From positions 2,170,001-2,234,000 of the forward strand of contig CP011077.1 of the NCBI GenBank assembly GCA_000963575.1: 64,000 nucleotides of DNA. Direction: 5' to 3'. Below the pieces are notes generated by a model. That model searched no databases. It was not told the origin of the DNA and saw nothing but the letters and a program-made list of their open reading frames with translations. This DNA comes from Klebsiella michiganensis (GTDB lineage Bacteria; Pseudomonadota; Gammaproteobacteria; Enterobacterales; Enterobacteriaceae). The translations under genes were made by a program, and so were the position numbers. Shown here piece by piece: positions 43,597 through 51,865 of the stretch. Numbering within the stretch: the first letter of the stretch is position 1; each line of letters begins with the position of its first letter.

Positions 43597-44283
43597 CTAC
43601 TCATCGCTGAACCAGTCCTGGTTCTCCTGGCGAATCAGCAAAATTGACTGACTTATTTCATGCAGATGAAGATGCATTGCGGTGTCCACCTCCGCCACAT
43701 CATGGGCTTTTAGCGCATTGAAAATCGCATAATGCTGCTCAAGCAGCATAGCTGGCGGTGAAACATGGTCGAGACTCATATAGCGCACGCGATCCATCGT
43801 CGCTTTAATGTTTTCAACCGTGTCCCAGGCGAGGCTGCAATCTGCAATCAGCGCAAGCTGCCGATGAAATTTATCGTCGAGGGAGAAGAAGTCGTCAATC
43901 TGGCTGTCTGTAATCGCCAGCCTTTGCTGGTTGAGCAGGTGTTCCAGCGCATATAAATCGGAGTCGTTCACTTTTTCGGCGGCGCGTTTAACGACCGCAC
44001 GCTCAATTGCTTCGCGAATAAAACAGCCATTTCTAACGTGGCTGACCGAGATTTTACTCACCCATGTCCCTCGCTGAGGACGTATCTGGACCAGGCCCGT
44101 TTCTGCGAGTTTAATAAACGCTTCTCGCACCGGCTGACGCGATACATCAAACCGACCGGAGACCTCTTTTTCCGAAAGCGGGGTCCCGGGGGCAATCTGG
44201 CAGCGCACAATTTCACGGCGCAAAATATGATAGATCTGCTGGTTTACCGGTTGAGTGGGATTGATCTCACGGGAAAGTGGCAT
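43597..44283 (-). CDS. rspR: RspR, GntR-family (FadR-type) repressor of rspAB
   Basis: 228 residues from ATG 44283, equal to E. coli RspR (YdfH); ATG 44322 would add 13 residues. The N-terminal winged helix (TPLSEKEVSGRFDVSRQPVREAFIKLAETGLV) is followed by an all-helical FCD effector domain (about 95-215). In E. coli it represses rspAB. Here its gene still flanks the complete operon, facing it tail to tail. Confidence 0.92.
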   Translation of the reverse strand: MPLSREINPTQPVNQQIYHILRREIVRCQIAPGTPLSEKEVSGRFDVSRQPVREAFIKLAETGLVQIRPQRGTWVSKISVSHVRNGCFIREAIERAVVKRAAEKVNDSDLYALEHLLNQQRLAITDSQIDDFFSLDDKFHRQLALIADCSLAWDTVENIKATMDRVRYMSLDHVSPPAMLLEQHYAIFNALKAHDVAEVDTAMHLHLHEISQSILLIRQENQDWFSDE

Positions 44284-44340
44284 GGTTTTCTTATCTTCAG
44301 AGGTTTGCTGCAAATTTAGCATCGAATGTTCTTAAAATCT

Positions 44341-44365
44341 AAACCCGGATGGTTTATCCGGGTTT
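44341..44365 (-). terminator. Terminator of ydfG
   Basis: Perfect 10-bp stem AAACCCGGAT / ATCCGGGTTT with a 5-nt loop, 10 bp after the ydfG stop; on the minus strand AGATTTTAAG follows. Confidence 0.8.
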
Positions 44366-44374
44366 AGAAGAGAG

Positions 44375-45124
44375 TTACCCTTCGCGGTGGACGCTCAGCC
44401 CGGCAAACGTCTGGCTGACCGGCATCATTTCCAGCGTATTGATATTGACGTGTTTCGGCAGCGTCGCCACCCACCAGACGGCCTCGGTAACGTCTTCCGG
44501 CGTCAGCGCGTTGGCGTTTTCGTAGGTTTTTCCGGCTTTGTCATCATCGCCTTTAAAACGAACGTTGGAAAACTCGGTGCCGCCCACCATGCCCGGTTCG
44601 ATGTCGGTAACGCGAACGGCAGTTTTATGCAGGTCGGTACGCAGGTTCAGGCTGAACTGGCGCACGAAGGCTTTGGTTGCCCCGTACACGTTGCCGCCTG
44701 CATATGGCCAACTGCCCGCCGTGGAGCCGATGTTAATGATGTGGCCGCGATTGCGTTCGACCATGCCAGGCAACACGGCGCGGGTCATGTACACCAGGCC
44801 TTTGTTGTTGGTGTCGATCATGTTTTCCCAGTCATCAACGTTGGCTTTATGCGCAGGCTCCATGCCCAACGCCAGACCGGCGTTGTTGACCAGAATATCA
44901 ATGTGTTGCCATTCCGCCGGCAGGGAAGCCAGCGCTTCTTCTATTGCCGCGCGATTGCGTACATCCAGCTGCAGCGTAAACAGGTTGTCACCCAGCTCTT
45001 CTTTAAGCTCAAGCAAGCGTTCCTGACGGCGGCCGGTGGCAATTACCTTGTGGCCATTTTTAACGAAACGGCGGGTAATGCTTTCACCAAAGCCCGCTGT
45101 AGCACCCGTAACCAGTACAATCAT
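44375..45124 (-). CDS. ydfG: YdfG, NADP-dependent 3-hydroxy acid dehydrogenase
   Basis: 249 residues from ATG 45124 (E. coli 248). Classical SDR features: TGATAGFGE, NNAGLALG, IINIGSTAGSWPY and Y-x-x-x-K in NVYGATKAF. It oxidises L-allo-threonine, serine and related 3-hydroxy acids and reduces malonic semialdehyde. It is divergent from dcp, as in E. coli. Confidence 0.95.
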   Translation of the reverse strand: MIVLVTGATAGFGESITRRFVKNGHKVIATGRRQERLLELKEELGDNLFTLQLDVRNRAAIEEALASLPAEWQHIDILVNNAGLALGMEPAHKANVDDWENMIDTNNKGLVYMTRAVLPGMVERNRGHIINIGSTAGSWPYAGGNVYGATKAFVRQFSLNLRTDLHKTAVRVTDIEPGMVGGTEFSNVRFKGDDDKAGKTYENANALTPEDVTEAVWWVATLPKHVNINTLEMMPVSQTFAGLSVHREG

Positions 45125-45259
45125 CTCTCTGTTCCTCAACGCTTTTGTCCTGTACTACCTTAGCACGCTAACGGGCTACGGTAATCTTAGTTTTTCTTTT
45201 AAGAAACCTGTCTAAATGCGCTATAACTAACCCACATTTCAGGTGACCGGGAGTAGAGG

Positions 45260-47308
45260 ATGTTGCAGAGCAACCCGTTTTTCCAGCCGAGTTTATTGCC
45301 TTACCAGGCCCCGCATTTCGATAAGATAACGAACGACCATTACCGACCGGCTTTCGATGAAGGCAAGCGAATCAAGCGTGAAGAGGTTGCCGCCATTGCC
45401 GGCAACCCGGCGGTACCTACTTTTGAAAACACCTACCTGGCGCTGGAGAAAACCGGTGCGATGTTGGGCCGCGTGACCACCGTGTTCTACGCCATGACGT
45501 CGGCGCACACCAACGATTTCCTCCAGCAGCTTGATGAAGAGTTCTCCACTGAACTGGCTGAGCTTGCGGATGAAATTCGCCTGAACGACACCTTATTCGC
45601 CCGGTTGAATACCGTTTATCAGCAGCGCCACGACGGTAATCTTGATGCGGAATCTCTGCGGCTGGTGGAGGTGACCTGGCAGTACTTCAAGCTGGCCGGT
45701 GCCACGCTCAGCCAGCAGGATAAAACCCGCCTGAAAGCGCTGAACAAAGAGAGCGCGCAGTTGACCAGCCAGTTCAATAATCGCCTCCATGCGGCGGATA
45801 AAGCCGGTGGGCTGGTTGTTGACAGCGTTGAGGCGCTTAAGGGCCTGACCAGTGCGGAAGTTGCGGCAGCGGCACAGGCGGCTGTCGACAAAGGTTTGCC
45901 GGGCAAGTGGCTGCTCCCGCTGTTGAATTTCACCCAGCAGCCCGCTTTACAAAGCCTGAGCAACCGCGCCACGCGGGAGGCCCTGTTTGAGGCTGGATGG
46001 ACGCGCTCCCAGCGCAACGATGCCAACGACACACGCGCCATCGTCGCTCGCCTGGCTACGCTACGGGCCGCCCAGGCCCAGCTTTTGGGTTTTGAAAACT
46101 ATGCGGCATGGAAAATGGCCGACCAGATGGCGAAAACCCCTGATGCGGCGCTGCGCTTTATGCGGAATATTGTCCCTGCGGCAACCGGGCGTGCCCGCCG
46201 CGAGCTGAAAGATATACAGGGCGTTATTGATGCCCAAAATGCAGGCTTCCAGGCCGCAGCCTGGGACTGGCAATTCTACGCCGAGCAGGTGCGCAGGGCG
46301 AAGTACGATCTCGATGAAGGGCAGATTAAACCGTATTTTGAACTGAATGGCGTGCTGACCAACGGCGTGTTCTGGGCCGCCAGCCAGCTCTTCGGGCTGC
46401 GTTTTGTTGAGCGCTTTGATATCCCGACTTATCACCCGGATGTGCGTACCTGGGAGATTTTTGATAACGACGGACGCGGCATGGCGCTGTTCTACGGTGA
46501 TTTCTTTGCTCGCGACAGCAAAGGCGGCGGGGCCTGGATGGGGAACTTTGTCGAGCAATCCACGCTGTTTGACGCCATGCCGGTGATCTACAACGTCTGC
46601 AACTACACCCGGCCGGCCAGCGGCGAGGCCGCGCTGATTTCCTGGGACGATGTCATCACGTTATTCCACGAGTTCGGTCATACGCTTCACGGCCTGTTCG
46701 CGACTCAGCGCTACGCCAGCCTTTCAGGGACCAACACGCCGCGTGATTTTGTAGAGTTTCCTTCGCAAATTAACGAGCACTGGGCGAGCCATCCCGAGGT
46801 CTTTGCCAACTACGCCCGCCACCACCAGACCGGTGAACCGATGCCAGAGTCGCTGCGCAGCAAACTGTTCCGCTCCGCCCAGTTCAATAAAGGGTATGAC
46901 ATGACCGAGCTGCTGGCGGCGGCGCTGCTGGACATGAACTGGCACAGCCTGGCGCCAGAGACGGCCATTGACGACGTGGCGCGTTTCGAAGCCGCAGCCC
47001 TGGAAAAAGAGCGTATCAACCTGGCCGAGGTTCCGCCGCGCTACCGCAGCAGCTATTTTGCTCATATTTTTGGCGGCGGCTACGCGGCAGGGTATTACGC
47101 CTATATCTGGACGCAAATGCTGGCGGATGATGGCTATCAGTGGTTTGTGGAGCAGGGGGGACTCAGCGCCGAAAATGGCCAGCGCTTCCGGGACGCTATC
47201 CTTTCGCGAGGCAACAGCAGCGATCTGGAGGCGTTATATCGCGACTGGCGCGGGCACGATCCGTACAGCGAACCGATGCTGAAAAACCGTGGGCTGGTGG
47301 AACAATAA
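45260..47308 (+). CDS. dcp: Dcp, peptidyl-dipeptidase
   Basis: 682 residues of the M3 family (E. coli 681). The zinc motif HEFGH lies in ITLFHEFGHTLHGLF, with the third ligand Glu in SQINEHW. It releases dipeptides from the C terminus of peptides. No typical signal peptide is present. A perfect 14-bp inverted repeat follows the gene. Confidence 0.96.
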   Translation: MLQSNPFFQPSLLPYQAPHFDKITNDHYRPAFDEGKRIKREEVAAIAGNPAVPTFENTYLALEKTGAMLGRVTTVFYAMTSAHTNDFLQQLDEEFSTELAELADEIRLNDTLFARLNTVYQQRHDGNLDAESLRLVEVTWQYFKLAGATLSQQDKTRLKALNKESAQLTSQFNNRLHAADKAGGLVVDSVEALKGLTSAEVAAAAQAAVDKGLPGKWLLPLLNFTQQPALQSLSNRATREALFEAGWTRSQRNDANDTRAIVARLATLRAAQAQLLGFENYAAWKMADQMAKTPDAALRFMRNIVPAATGRARRELKDIQGVIDAQNAGFQAAAWDWQFYAEQVRRAKYDLDEGQIKPYFELNGVLTNGVFWAASQLFGLRFVERFDIPTYHPDVRTWEIFDNDGRGMALFYGDFFARDSKGGGAWMGNFVEQSTLFDAMPVIYNVCNYTRPASGEAALISWDDVITLFHEFGHTLHGLFATQRYASLSGTNTPRDFVEFPSQINEHWASHPEVFANYARHHQTGEPMPESLRSKLFRSAQFNKGYDMTELLAAALLDMNWHSLAPETAIDDVARFEAAALEKERINLAEVPPRYRSSYFAHIFGGGYAAGYYAYIWTQMLADDGYQWFVEQGGLSAENGQRFRDAILSRGNSSDLEALYRDWRGHDPYSEPMLKNRGLVEQ

Positions 47309-47350
47309 TGTCGAAGAAAGCGCTCTCACAAGTGTAGCCATAGTGAAATC

Positions 47351-47392
47351 GCACTTAACGCAAACTGCAAAGCCCTGATTTGCGTTAAGTGC
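47351..47392. repeat. Perfect 14-bp inverted repeat downstream of dcp
   Basis: GCACTTAACGCAAA (47351-47364) and TTTGCGTTAAGTGC (47379-47392) around a 14-nt loop, in a 239-bp gap between convergent dcp and queH. The stem is only moderately GC-rich and CTTAAAAATC follows. It could be a terminator, an operator-like site or the ends of a small element. Confidence 0.7.
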
Positions 47393-47547
47393 CTTAAAAA
47401 TCAAAAAGAATATATCCGTGCAATGTGCAGGGTTGCTGGCTATAAATTGCAAACCTGCTCAGGATAATGCAGGGTACTTCTGGGTTATTTTGAACGATTA
47501 CGGGGCCTGATCGATGTCGGCAGGCTCCCGGATTTTCTCCCTTCGTT

Positions 47548-48216
47548 TTACGCTTCCGTTGACTCGTCGTCCTTGCCGTAGAAAAGCTTGCCGATTTTAA
47601 TCAGCGGGCGGTTATTGGCTTTACGGTGCAGGTTGGTGTCGCGCAGGGAATAGACGCAGCCGCAGTACTCCTGCTGATAGAACTGTTCGCGCTTGCTGAT
47701 TTCAATCATGCGGGCGGAGCCGCCCTGTTTGCGCCAGTTGTAATCCCAGTAGCTCATGCCTTCATAAGGCGCGGCGGCGCGGTGCCCACAGTCGTTAATC
47801 TGCTGCATGTTTTTCCAGCGGGAAATACCCAGTGAGCTGCTGATGACATTAAATCCGTGCTCATGCGCGTAAAGTGCGGTACGCTCGAAACGCATATCAA
47901 AGCACATTGTGCATCTGACCCCACGCTCCGGCTCCCACTCCATACCTTTCGCACGCTCAAACCAGTTATCGGTATCGTAATCCGCATCCACAAACGGCAC
48001 GCCGTGCTGTTCCGCAAACCGAATGTTTTCATCCTTGCGCAGCAAATACTCTTTCTGCGGGTGAATGTTTGGGTTGTAGAAGAACACGGTGTATTCGATA
48101 CCGGACGCGTGTATTGCCTCCATGACTTCGCCCGAGCAGGGTGCGCAGCAGGAGTGCAGCAGGAGTTTCTTCTCGTTGTTTGGCAGCTGTAAAACTGGCC
48201 GGGTAAATTCTTGCAT
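47548..48216 (-). CDS. queH: QueH, epoxyqueuosine reductase
   Basis: 222 residues. The DUF208 cysteine pattern is complete: HSCCAPCSGE, RCTMCFDMRFERTA and EYCGCVYSLRD, which bind an iron-sulfur cluster and a nearby metal. QueH carries out the last step of queuosine tRNA modification, replacing the cobalamin-dependent QueG in bacteria that lack it. It is convergent with dcp. Confidence 0.93.
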   Translation of the reverse strand: MQEFTRPVLQLPNNEKKLLLHSCCAPCSGEVMEAIHASGIEYTVFFYNPNIHPQKEYLLRKDENIRFAEQHGVPFVDADYDTDNWFERAKGMEWEPERGVRCTMCFDMRFERTALYAHEHGFNVISSSLGISRWKNMQQINDCGHRAAAPYEGMSYWDYNWRKQGGSARMIEISKREQFYQQEYCGCVYSLRDTNLHRKANNRPLIKIGKLFYGKDDESTEA

Positions 48217-48318
48217 CGCAGGTGATCCTAACTCTTATTCACTTTTTGCCAGAGGGTAGCAGGAACGGGGGCGTGGAATCATCATAAATCAGTAAAGATA
48301 CTTATGTTTGGGAGGTTT

Positions 48319-48870
48319 ATGAACAGCATTCAGGTGAAACGCGTGGTGATTACCGGCGGGCCTGGTTCGGGGAAAAGTACCGTGATTAATGCGCTGGAGC
48401 GCCGGGGCTTTTACTGTCAGCCGGAGGCCGGGAGGAGCGTTATTCAGCACCAACAGCAAATTGGCGGCCATGCCTTACCCTGGCTGGATCCTGCGGCATT
48501 TGCTGAGCAGATGCTTGGCTGGGATATGCGTTCCTGGCATGGGGCAGATGAAAAACAAAGTTATTGTTTCTACGATCGCGGCGTGCCGGACATTCTGGGC
48601 TATCTCACCCTAATGCAGCTCCCCATTCCGCGACATTTGACGGAGGCCGTTAAACGGTTTCCCTACCATCCTGATATTTTTCTGGCGCCGCCCTGGGAGG
48701 TTATTTATGCCAGGGACACAGAAAGGAAGCAGAGCTGGGAAGAGGCGGTCCAGACGGCCGACATTATGGCGGAAACCTACAGCAAACTAGGTTATCGAAT
48801 CATTACCTTGCCGGCAGGGAGCGTAGAGTGGAGAACAGATTTTATCCTCCAGACGCTGGAGAAGCGTTAG
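48319..48870 (+). CDS. P-loop ATPase (AAA_28-type NTPase/kinase)
   Basis: 183 residues from ATG 48319, which has GGGAGG 3 nt upstream; an ATG at 48304 is less likely. The Walker A motif is GGPGSGKST (about 13-21). The rest (FYDRGVPDILGYL, lid Arg residues in ARDTERKQSW) resembles small nucleotide-kinase-like AAA_28 proteins. The substrate is unknown. Confidence 0.85.
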   Translation: MNSIQVKRVVITGGPGSGKSTVINALERRGFYCQPEAGRSVIQHQQQIGGHALPWLDPAAFAEQMLGWDMRSWHGADEKQSYCFYDRGVPDILGYLTLMQLPIPRHLTEAVKRFPYHPDIFLAPPWEVIYARDTERKQSWEEAVQTADIMAETYSKLGYRIITLPAGSVEWRTDFILQTLEKR

Positions 48871-48896
48871 CGAAGAGCGCATCGCCCTTCGCTAAC
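48866..48896. terminator. Hairpin between convergent ATPase and thioesterase genes
   Basis: Perfect 10-bp stem GTTAGCGAAG / CTTCGCTAAC that includes the ATPase stop codon; 11-nt loop. Confidence 0.65.
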
Positions 48897-48901
48897 GGGA
48901 T

Positions 48902-49291
48902 TCAAAGTTGTTCCAGCGCGTTCAGTACGGCTTCCGGCATGGATGGGCGGCCATTGGCCAGGCAGGTGGCGACAAACGTCGCTTCGGCATAGACCACGCC
49001 GTCGACTTTAATCTGCTGGGCGAAGTTAACGCGGTTGCGTTTTTCGTTCCGCTCTAACTGGCAGGTGACCTCAACGCTGTCGCCTTTCTGCAGGCTCTTA
49101 CGAAAACGCAGGGAATACTCCAGCACCATGTAGAGCTTGCCCTGGCGGAACTCTTCCTCGATATCAATGCCCAGCGCCTCGCGCATGTACGCGTGGCGAG
49201 TCCACTCCATGTAAAACGGATAGTACAGGCCGTCTACTACGTCCTGGAAATCAATATGGCTTTCATCCACTTCATAATGCTTAGAAAACAT
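48902..49291 (-). CDS. Hot-dog fold acyl-CoA thioesterase (4HBT type)
   Basis: 129 residues. FQDVVDGLYYPFYMEWTRHAYM contains the Asp-Val-Val-Asp pattern in the place of the catalytic D-x-x-G of 4HBT thioesterases, followed by the central helix. The strand LEYSLRFRKSLQKGDSVEV is typical. It would hydrolyse acyl-CoA or acyl-ACP thioesters in the cytoplasm; chain specificity is unknown. Confidence 0.83.
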   Translation of the reverse strand: MFSKHYEVDESHIDFQDVVDGLYYPFYMEWTRHAYMREALGIDIEEEFRQGKLYMVLEYSLRFRKSLQKGDSVEVTCQLERNEKRNRVNFAQQIKVDGVVYAEATFVATCLANGRPSMPEAVLNALEQL

Positions 49292-49408
49292 GGTTCAGTC
49301 CTGATGTTGTTATGTAAGTTAAGCGCCAGAAATCCCGTTCTGACCGTTTTTTGCACAGTCCGTTAGTGGTACAATACTGTCGATTTCACAACCAAACAGA
49401 GGATTACC

Positions 49409-49597
49409 ATGGACACCGATATAACCCCAACCACCTTAGCGTTTGAATTTCTTCGCCGTGAACAAGAGCAGTTAACCCCCGCGCAATTCCTGATCCGCCT
49501 GCAGCAGCTAAAGCTGGAGTTTGCCGATCTGCTGGGTTTAACCCACCTCGAGCTGCGTGAAGAGATTTTCCATGCGCACCGGTTGGGGATTCACTGA
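49409..49597 (+). CDS. ydiH: YdiH-like small protein, 62 aa
   Basis: 62 residues, highly charged and helical, without membrane segments. LAFEFLRREQEQLTPAQFLIRLQQLKLEFADLL recalls E. coli YdiH, a 62-residue protein of unknown function; this match is from memory. AGAGGA precedes the ATG and a clear terminator follows, which supports an expressed gene. Confidence 0.7.
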   Translation: MDTDITPTTLAFEFLRREQEQLTPAQFLIRLQQLKLEFADLLGLTHLELREEIFHAHRLGIH

Positions 49598-49625
49598 TCC
49601 CTCTCTGTCAGCAGTAATGCACAAG

Positions 49626-49655
49626 AGCCACCACACAGGGTGGCTTTCTGTTTTT
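49626..49655 (+). terminator. Terminator of the YdiH-like gene
   Basis: AGCCACC / GGTGGCT stem with a 6-nt loop followed by TTCTGTTTTT; it abuts the convergent LysE-family stop. Confidence 0.85.
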
Positions 49656-50277
49656 AGCGTGAAAAGAAAATCAGTTTCAGCCCCAAAATTCCCATCACGC
49701 CGCCCGCTAAGCGGTCAATCACGGTTTTAAAACGCAGGTAGGCATTGCGCGGCTTCTCTGAAGAGAGCACCAGCGTGACAATGGAATACCATCCCGCATC
49801 AATCACAAAGCACAGCACCGGCAGCACCACGTAGTAGAAGGCCGGGATCTCCCGCGGCAGCAGCGCGGTAAAAATACTGGCAAACACCACGGCGGTTTTC
49901 GGATTGCTCAACTGCGTAAACAGCCCGTCGCGGAAGGTAGCCATCATGCTTTTATCGCTTTTCCCTACAGCGCCGACGTGCAGCGGCTCGCGCGCGTGTT
50001 TGATTATCTTATACGCCAGCCACAGCAGATAAAGCCCCCCGGCTATCTTGATCCCGGTATAAGCCACCGGCACCGCCAGCAGGAAAGCCTGCAGACCCAG
50101 CAGCGCCATCAGTGAAAATGCAGCAGCGCCGACGCCAGTACCAAGCGCAGTCACCAGCCCATGTGCGCGGGAACGCGCCACGGCATTTTGGGCGACATAA
50201 ACAAAGCTTGGGCCAGGGCTCATTGCGCCCAGCGTGACGGTGGCGGTAATAGCAAAAAGGGTGGTGATGGCGCTCAT
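49654..50277 (-). CDS. LysE/RhtB-family amino-acid exporter
   Basis: 207 residues with about six membrane helices. The N-terminal GAMSPGPSFVYVAQNAVARSRAHGLVTALG is the family signature and LFTQLSNPKTAVVFASIFTALLP is the second conserved block. It exports an amino acid or derivative; the substrate is unknown. It lies 80 bp downstream of a LysR gene on the same strand. Confidence 0.92.
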   Translation of the reverse strand: MSAITTLFAITATVTLGAMSPGPSFVYVAQNAVARSRAHGLVTALGTGVGAAAFSLMALLGLQAFLLAVPVAYTGIKIAGGLYLLWLAYKIIKHAREPLHVGAVGKSDKSMMATFRDGLFTQLSNPKTAVVFASIFTALLPREIPAFYYVVLPVLCFVIDAGWYSIVTLVLSSEKPRNAYLRFKTVIDRLAGGVMGILGLKLIFFSR

Positions 50278-50357
50278 CTACGGGATCCTGTTGGTGGCAA
50301 AACATTTTTTTAACCTGGAAGCGCACGGAGTGACAACCGCAAGTGTGTGCCGATTTA

Positions 50358-51221
50358 TTACCGCCGCTCGCGTAGCCGGTCGATCATCCAGCGCCCCGCA
50401 GGCCCGGGCGGCGTTTTGTTCGACCAGGCGACATCCACCTCCAGATTTTGCGGCCAGCCTTCCACCTTCAGCGGCTTAAGCACGCCGTGCCCAAACTGGT
50501 TAACCAGCCAACTGGGTAAAATACCCCAACCAAAACCTTGTTCTGCCATCTCAAGCAATAGCAATAAAGACGGGGACGACCAGATGGGGCCCTGTGCTGC
50601 GACTTTGCCGGGGCTTACAAAAGTTTTAAGCACCAGTTGCCGCACGGTGTGTAACTCATCCATCCGCACCTCTTTCTGCTTTGCCAGCCGGTGATCGCGA
50701 TGGATAAAAATGGTCATTTCTGCGCCGACCTGAAGGCGGGCGACGGTGATATCCGGCGGGTAACTTTCCTGAACCCGAAGCACGCCGACGTGGGCGCGGC
50801 CAATTTGCAGGCTATCGATCACGTCTTCATCTTCGGCAATGATGCACTCGAACTCGATATCCGGGTAACGCTCGGAAAACTGCTGCAGGATAGATTCGTG
50901 ATGGGCGGTTTGCCACATGTCTGAAAGCACAAAAGTCAGACGCGGCTCAACGTTGTCCGCCAGCCTGACGGAAACCTCATCCAGCCGCTCGCTGGCGGCA
51001 AAAATCGCCTGCACGTAGGGCAAAACTCGCTGCCCGTGTGGCGTGAGCGTTGGCTGCCTGGCGTGGCGATCAAACAGCGTTACGCCGAGATCTGCCTCCA
51101 GGTTGGCAATGGCGCTGCTGATGGTTGACTGGCTCTTCTTCAGCTTGCGGGCGGCGGCGGAAAAAGAGCCTGTTTCAACGGCCTGCAAAAAGGCTTCCAG
51201 TGATTCAGGGGAATAACGCAT
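50358..51221 (-). CDS. LysR-family transcriptional regulator
   Basis: 287 residues. The winged HTH (SLEAFLQAVETGSFSAAARKLKKSQSTISSAIANLEADLG, about 7-46) precedes a periplasmic-binding-like effector domain. It is divergent from a PACE-type exporter gene 88 bp away, the usual arrangement of PACE genes and their LysR activators, and upstream of the LysE-type gene. It may control either or both. Confidence 0.92.
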   Translation of the reverse strand: MRYSPESLEAFLQAVETGSFSAAARKLKKSQSTISSAIANLEADLGVTLFDRHARQPTLTPHGQRVLPYVQAIFAASERLDEVSVRLADNVEPRLTFVLSDMWQTAHHESILQQFSERYPDIEFECIIAEDEDVIDSLQIGRAHVGVLRVQESYPPDITVARLQVGAEMTIFIHRDHRLAKQKEVRMDELHTVRQLVLKTFVSPGKVAAQGPIWSSPSLLLLLEMAEQGFGWGILPSWLVNQFGHGVLKPLKVEGWPQNLEVDVAWSNKTPPGPAGRWMIDRLRERR

Positions 51222-51309
51222 AAACTATCGCTTTTATCGATGGCTGTTAGCTATATCATATCAATAATTACGATGATAATGGTCGCCTTGTGAAAAAGGA
51301 GTCATCAAG

Positions 51310-51765
51310 ATGAAATCGCAAAACAACAGAAGCCTGTCTGAGCGCATTGTGCATGCCGTCGGCTTCGAGGCCATCGCCATTGGTATCTGTGCGCCAACCG
51401 CCGCCTGGCTGATGAACAAACCTCTGTTCCAGATGGGGGCGCTGGCCATCATGCTTTCAACCGTTGCGATGGTCTGGAACATTATTTACAACGCCGGGTT
51501 TGATAAATTTTACCCGCCGTCACGCAAACGTGGCATTTGGCTGCGCGTCGCGCATGCGCTTGGCTTTGAGGGGGGCTTTATTCTGATTGGTCTGCCGATC
51601 GCCGCGTGGATGCTTAATGTCACCCTGCTGCAGGCGCTGATGGTAGAGATTGGCTTCTTCCTGTTCTTCCTGCCATATACCGTGGTTTATAACTGGTGTT
51701 ACGACTGGCTGCGCGCCAAACGTTTCCAGAACATGGCCAGCAGAGAGATGAATAAGCAGTCCTGA
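51310..51765 (+). CDS. PACE-family multidrug/biocide efflux transporter
   Basis: 151 residues, four membrane helices arranged as two BTP repeats: RIVHAVGFEAIAI and RVAHALGFEGGFI each start a repeat, with the conserved Glu in helix 1 (proton coupling in AceI), W-N-I-I-Y-N-A-G-F-D and the C-terminal YNWCYDW. PACE proteins such as AceI export chlorhexidine and short diamines. GGAGTCATCAAG precedes the start. Confidence 0.93.
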   Translation: MKSQNNRSLSERIVHAVGFEAIAIGICAPTAAWLMNKPLFQMGALAIMLSTVAMVWNIIYNAGFDKFYPPSRKRGIWLRVAHALGFEGGFILIGLPIAAWMLNVTLLQALMVEIGFFLFFLPYTVVYNWCYDWLRAKRFQNMASREMNKQS

Positions 51766-51865
51766 TTTGCAGGATTGTGCAAGCATCAAACAGGATTGCG
51801 CTACAGGAAAGCGGCCGTGTTCAACGACACTTTAAGCGTCAGACACAACCCCCTGGAGCGCAAAA

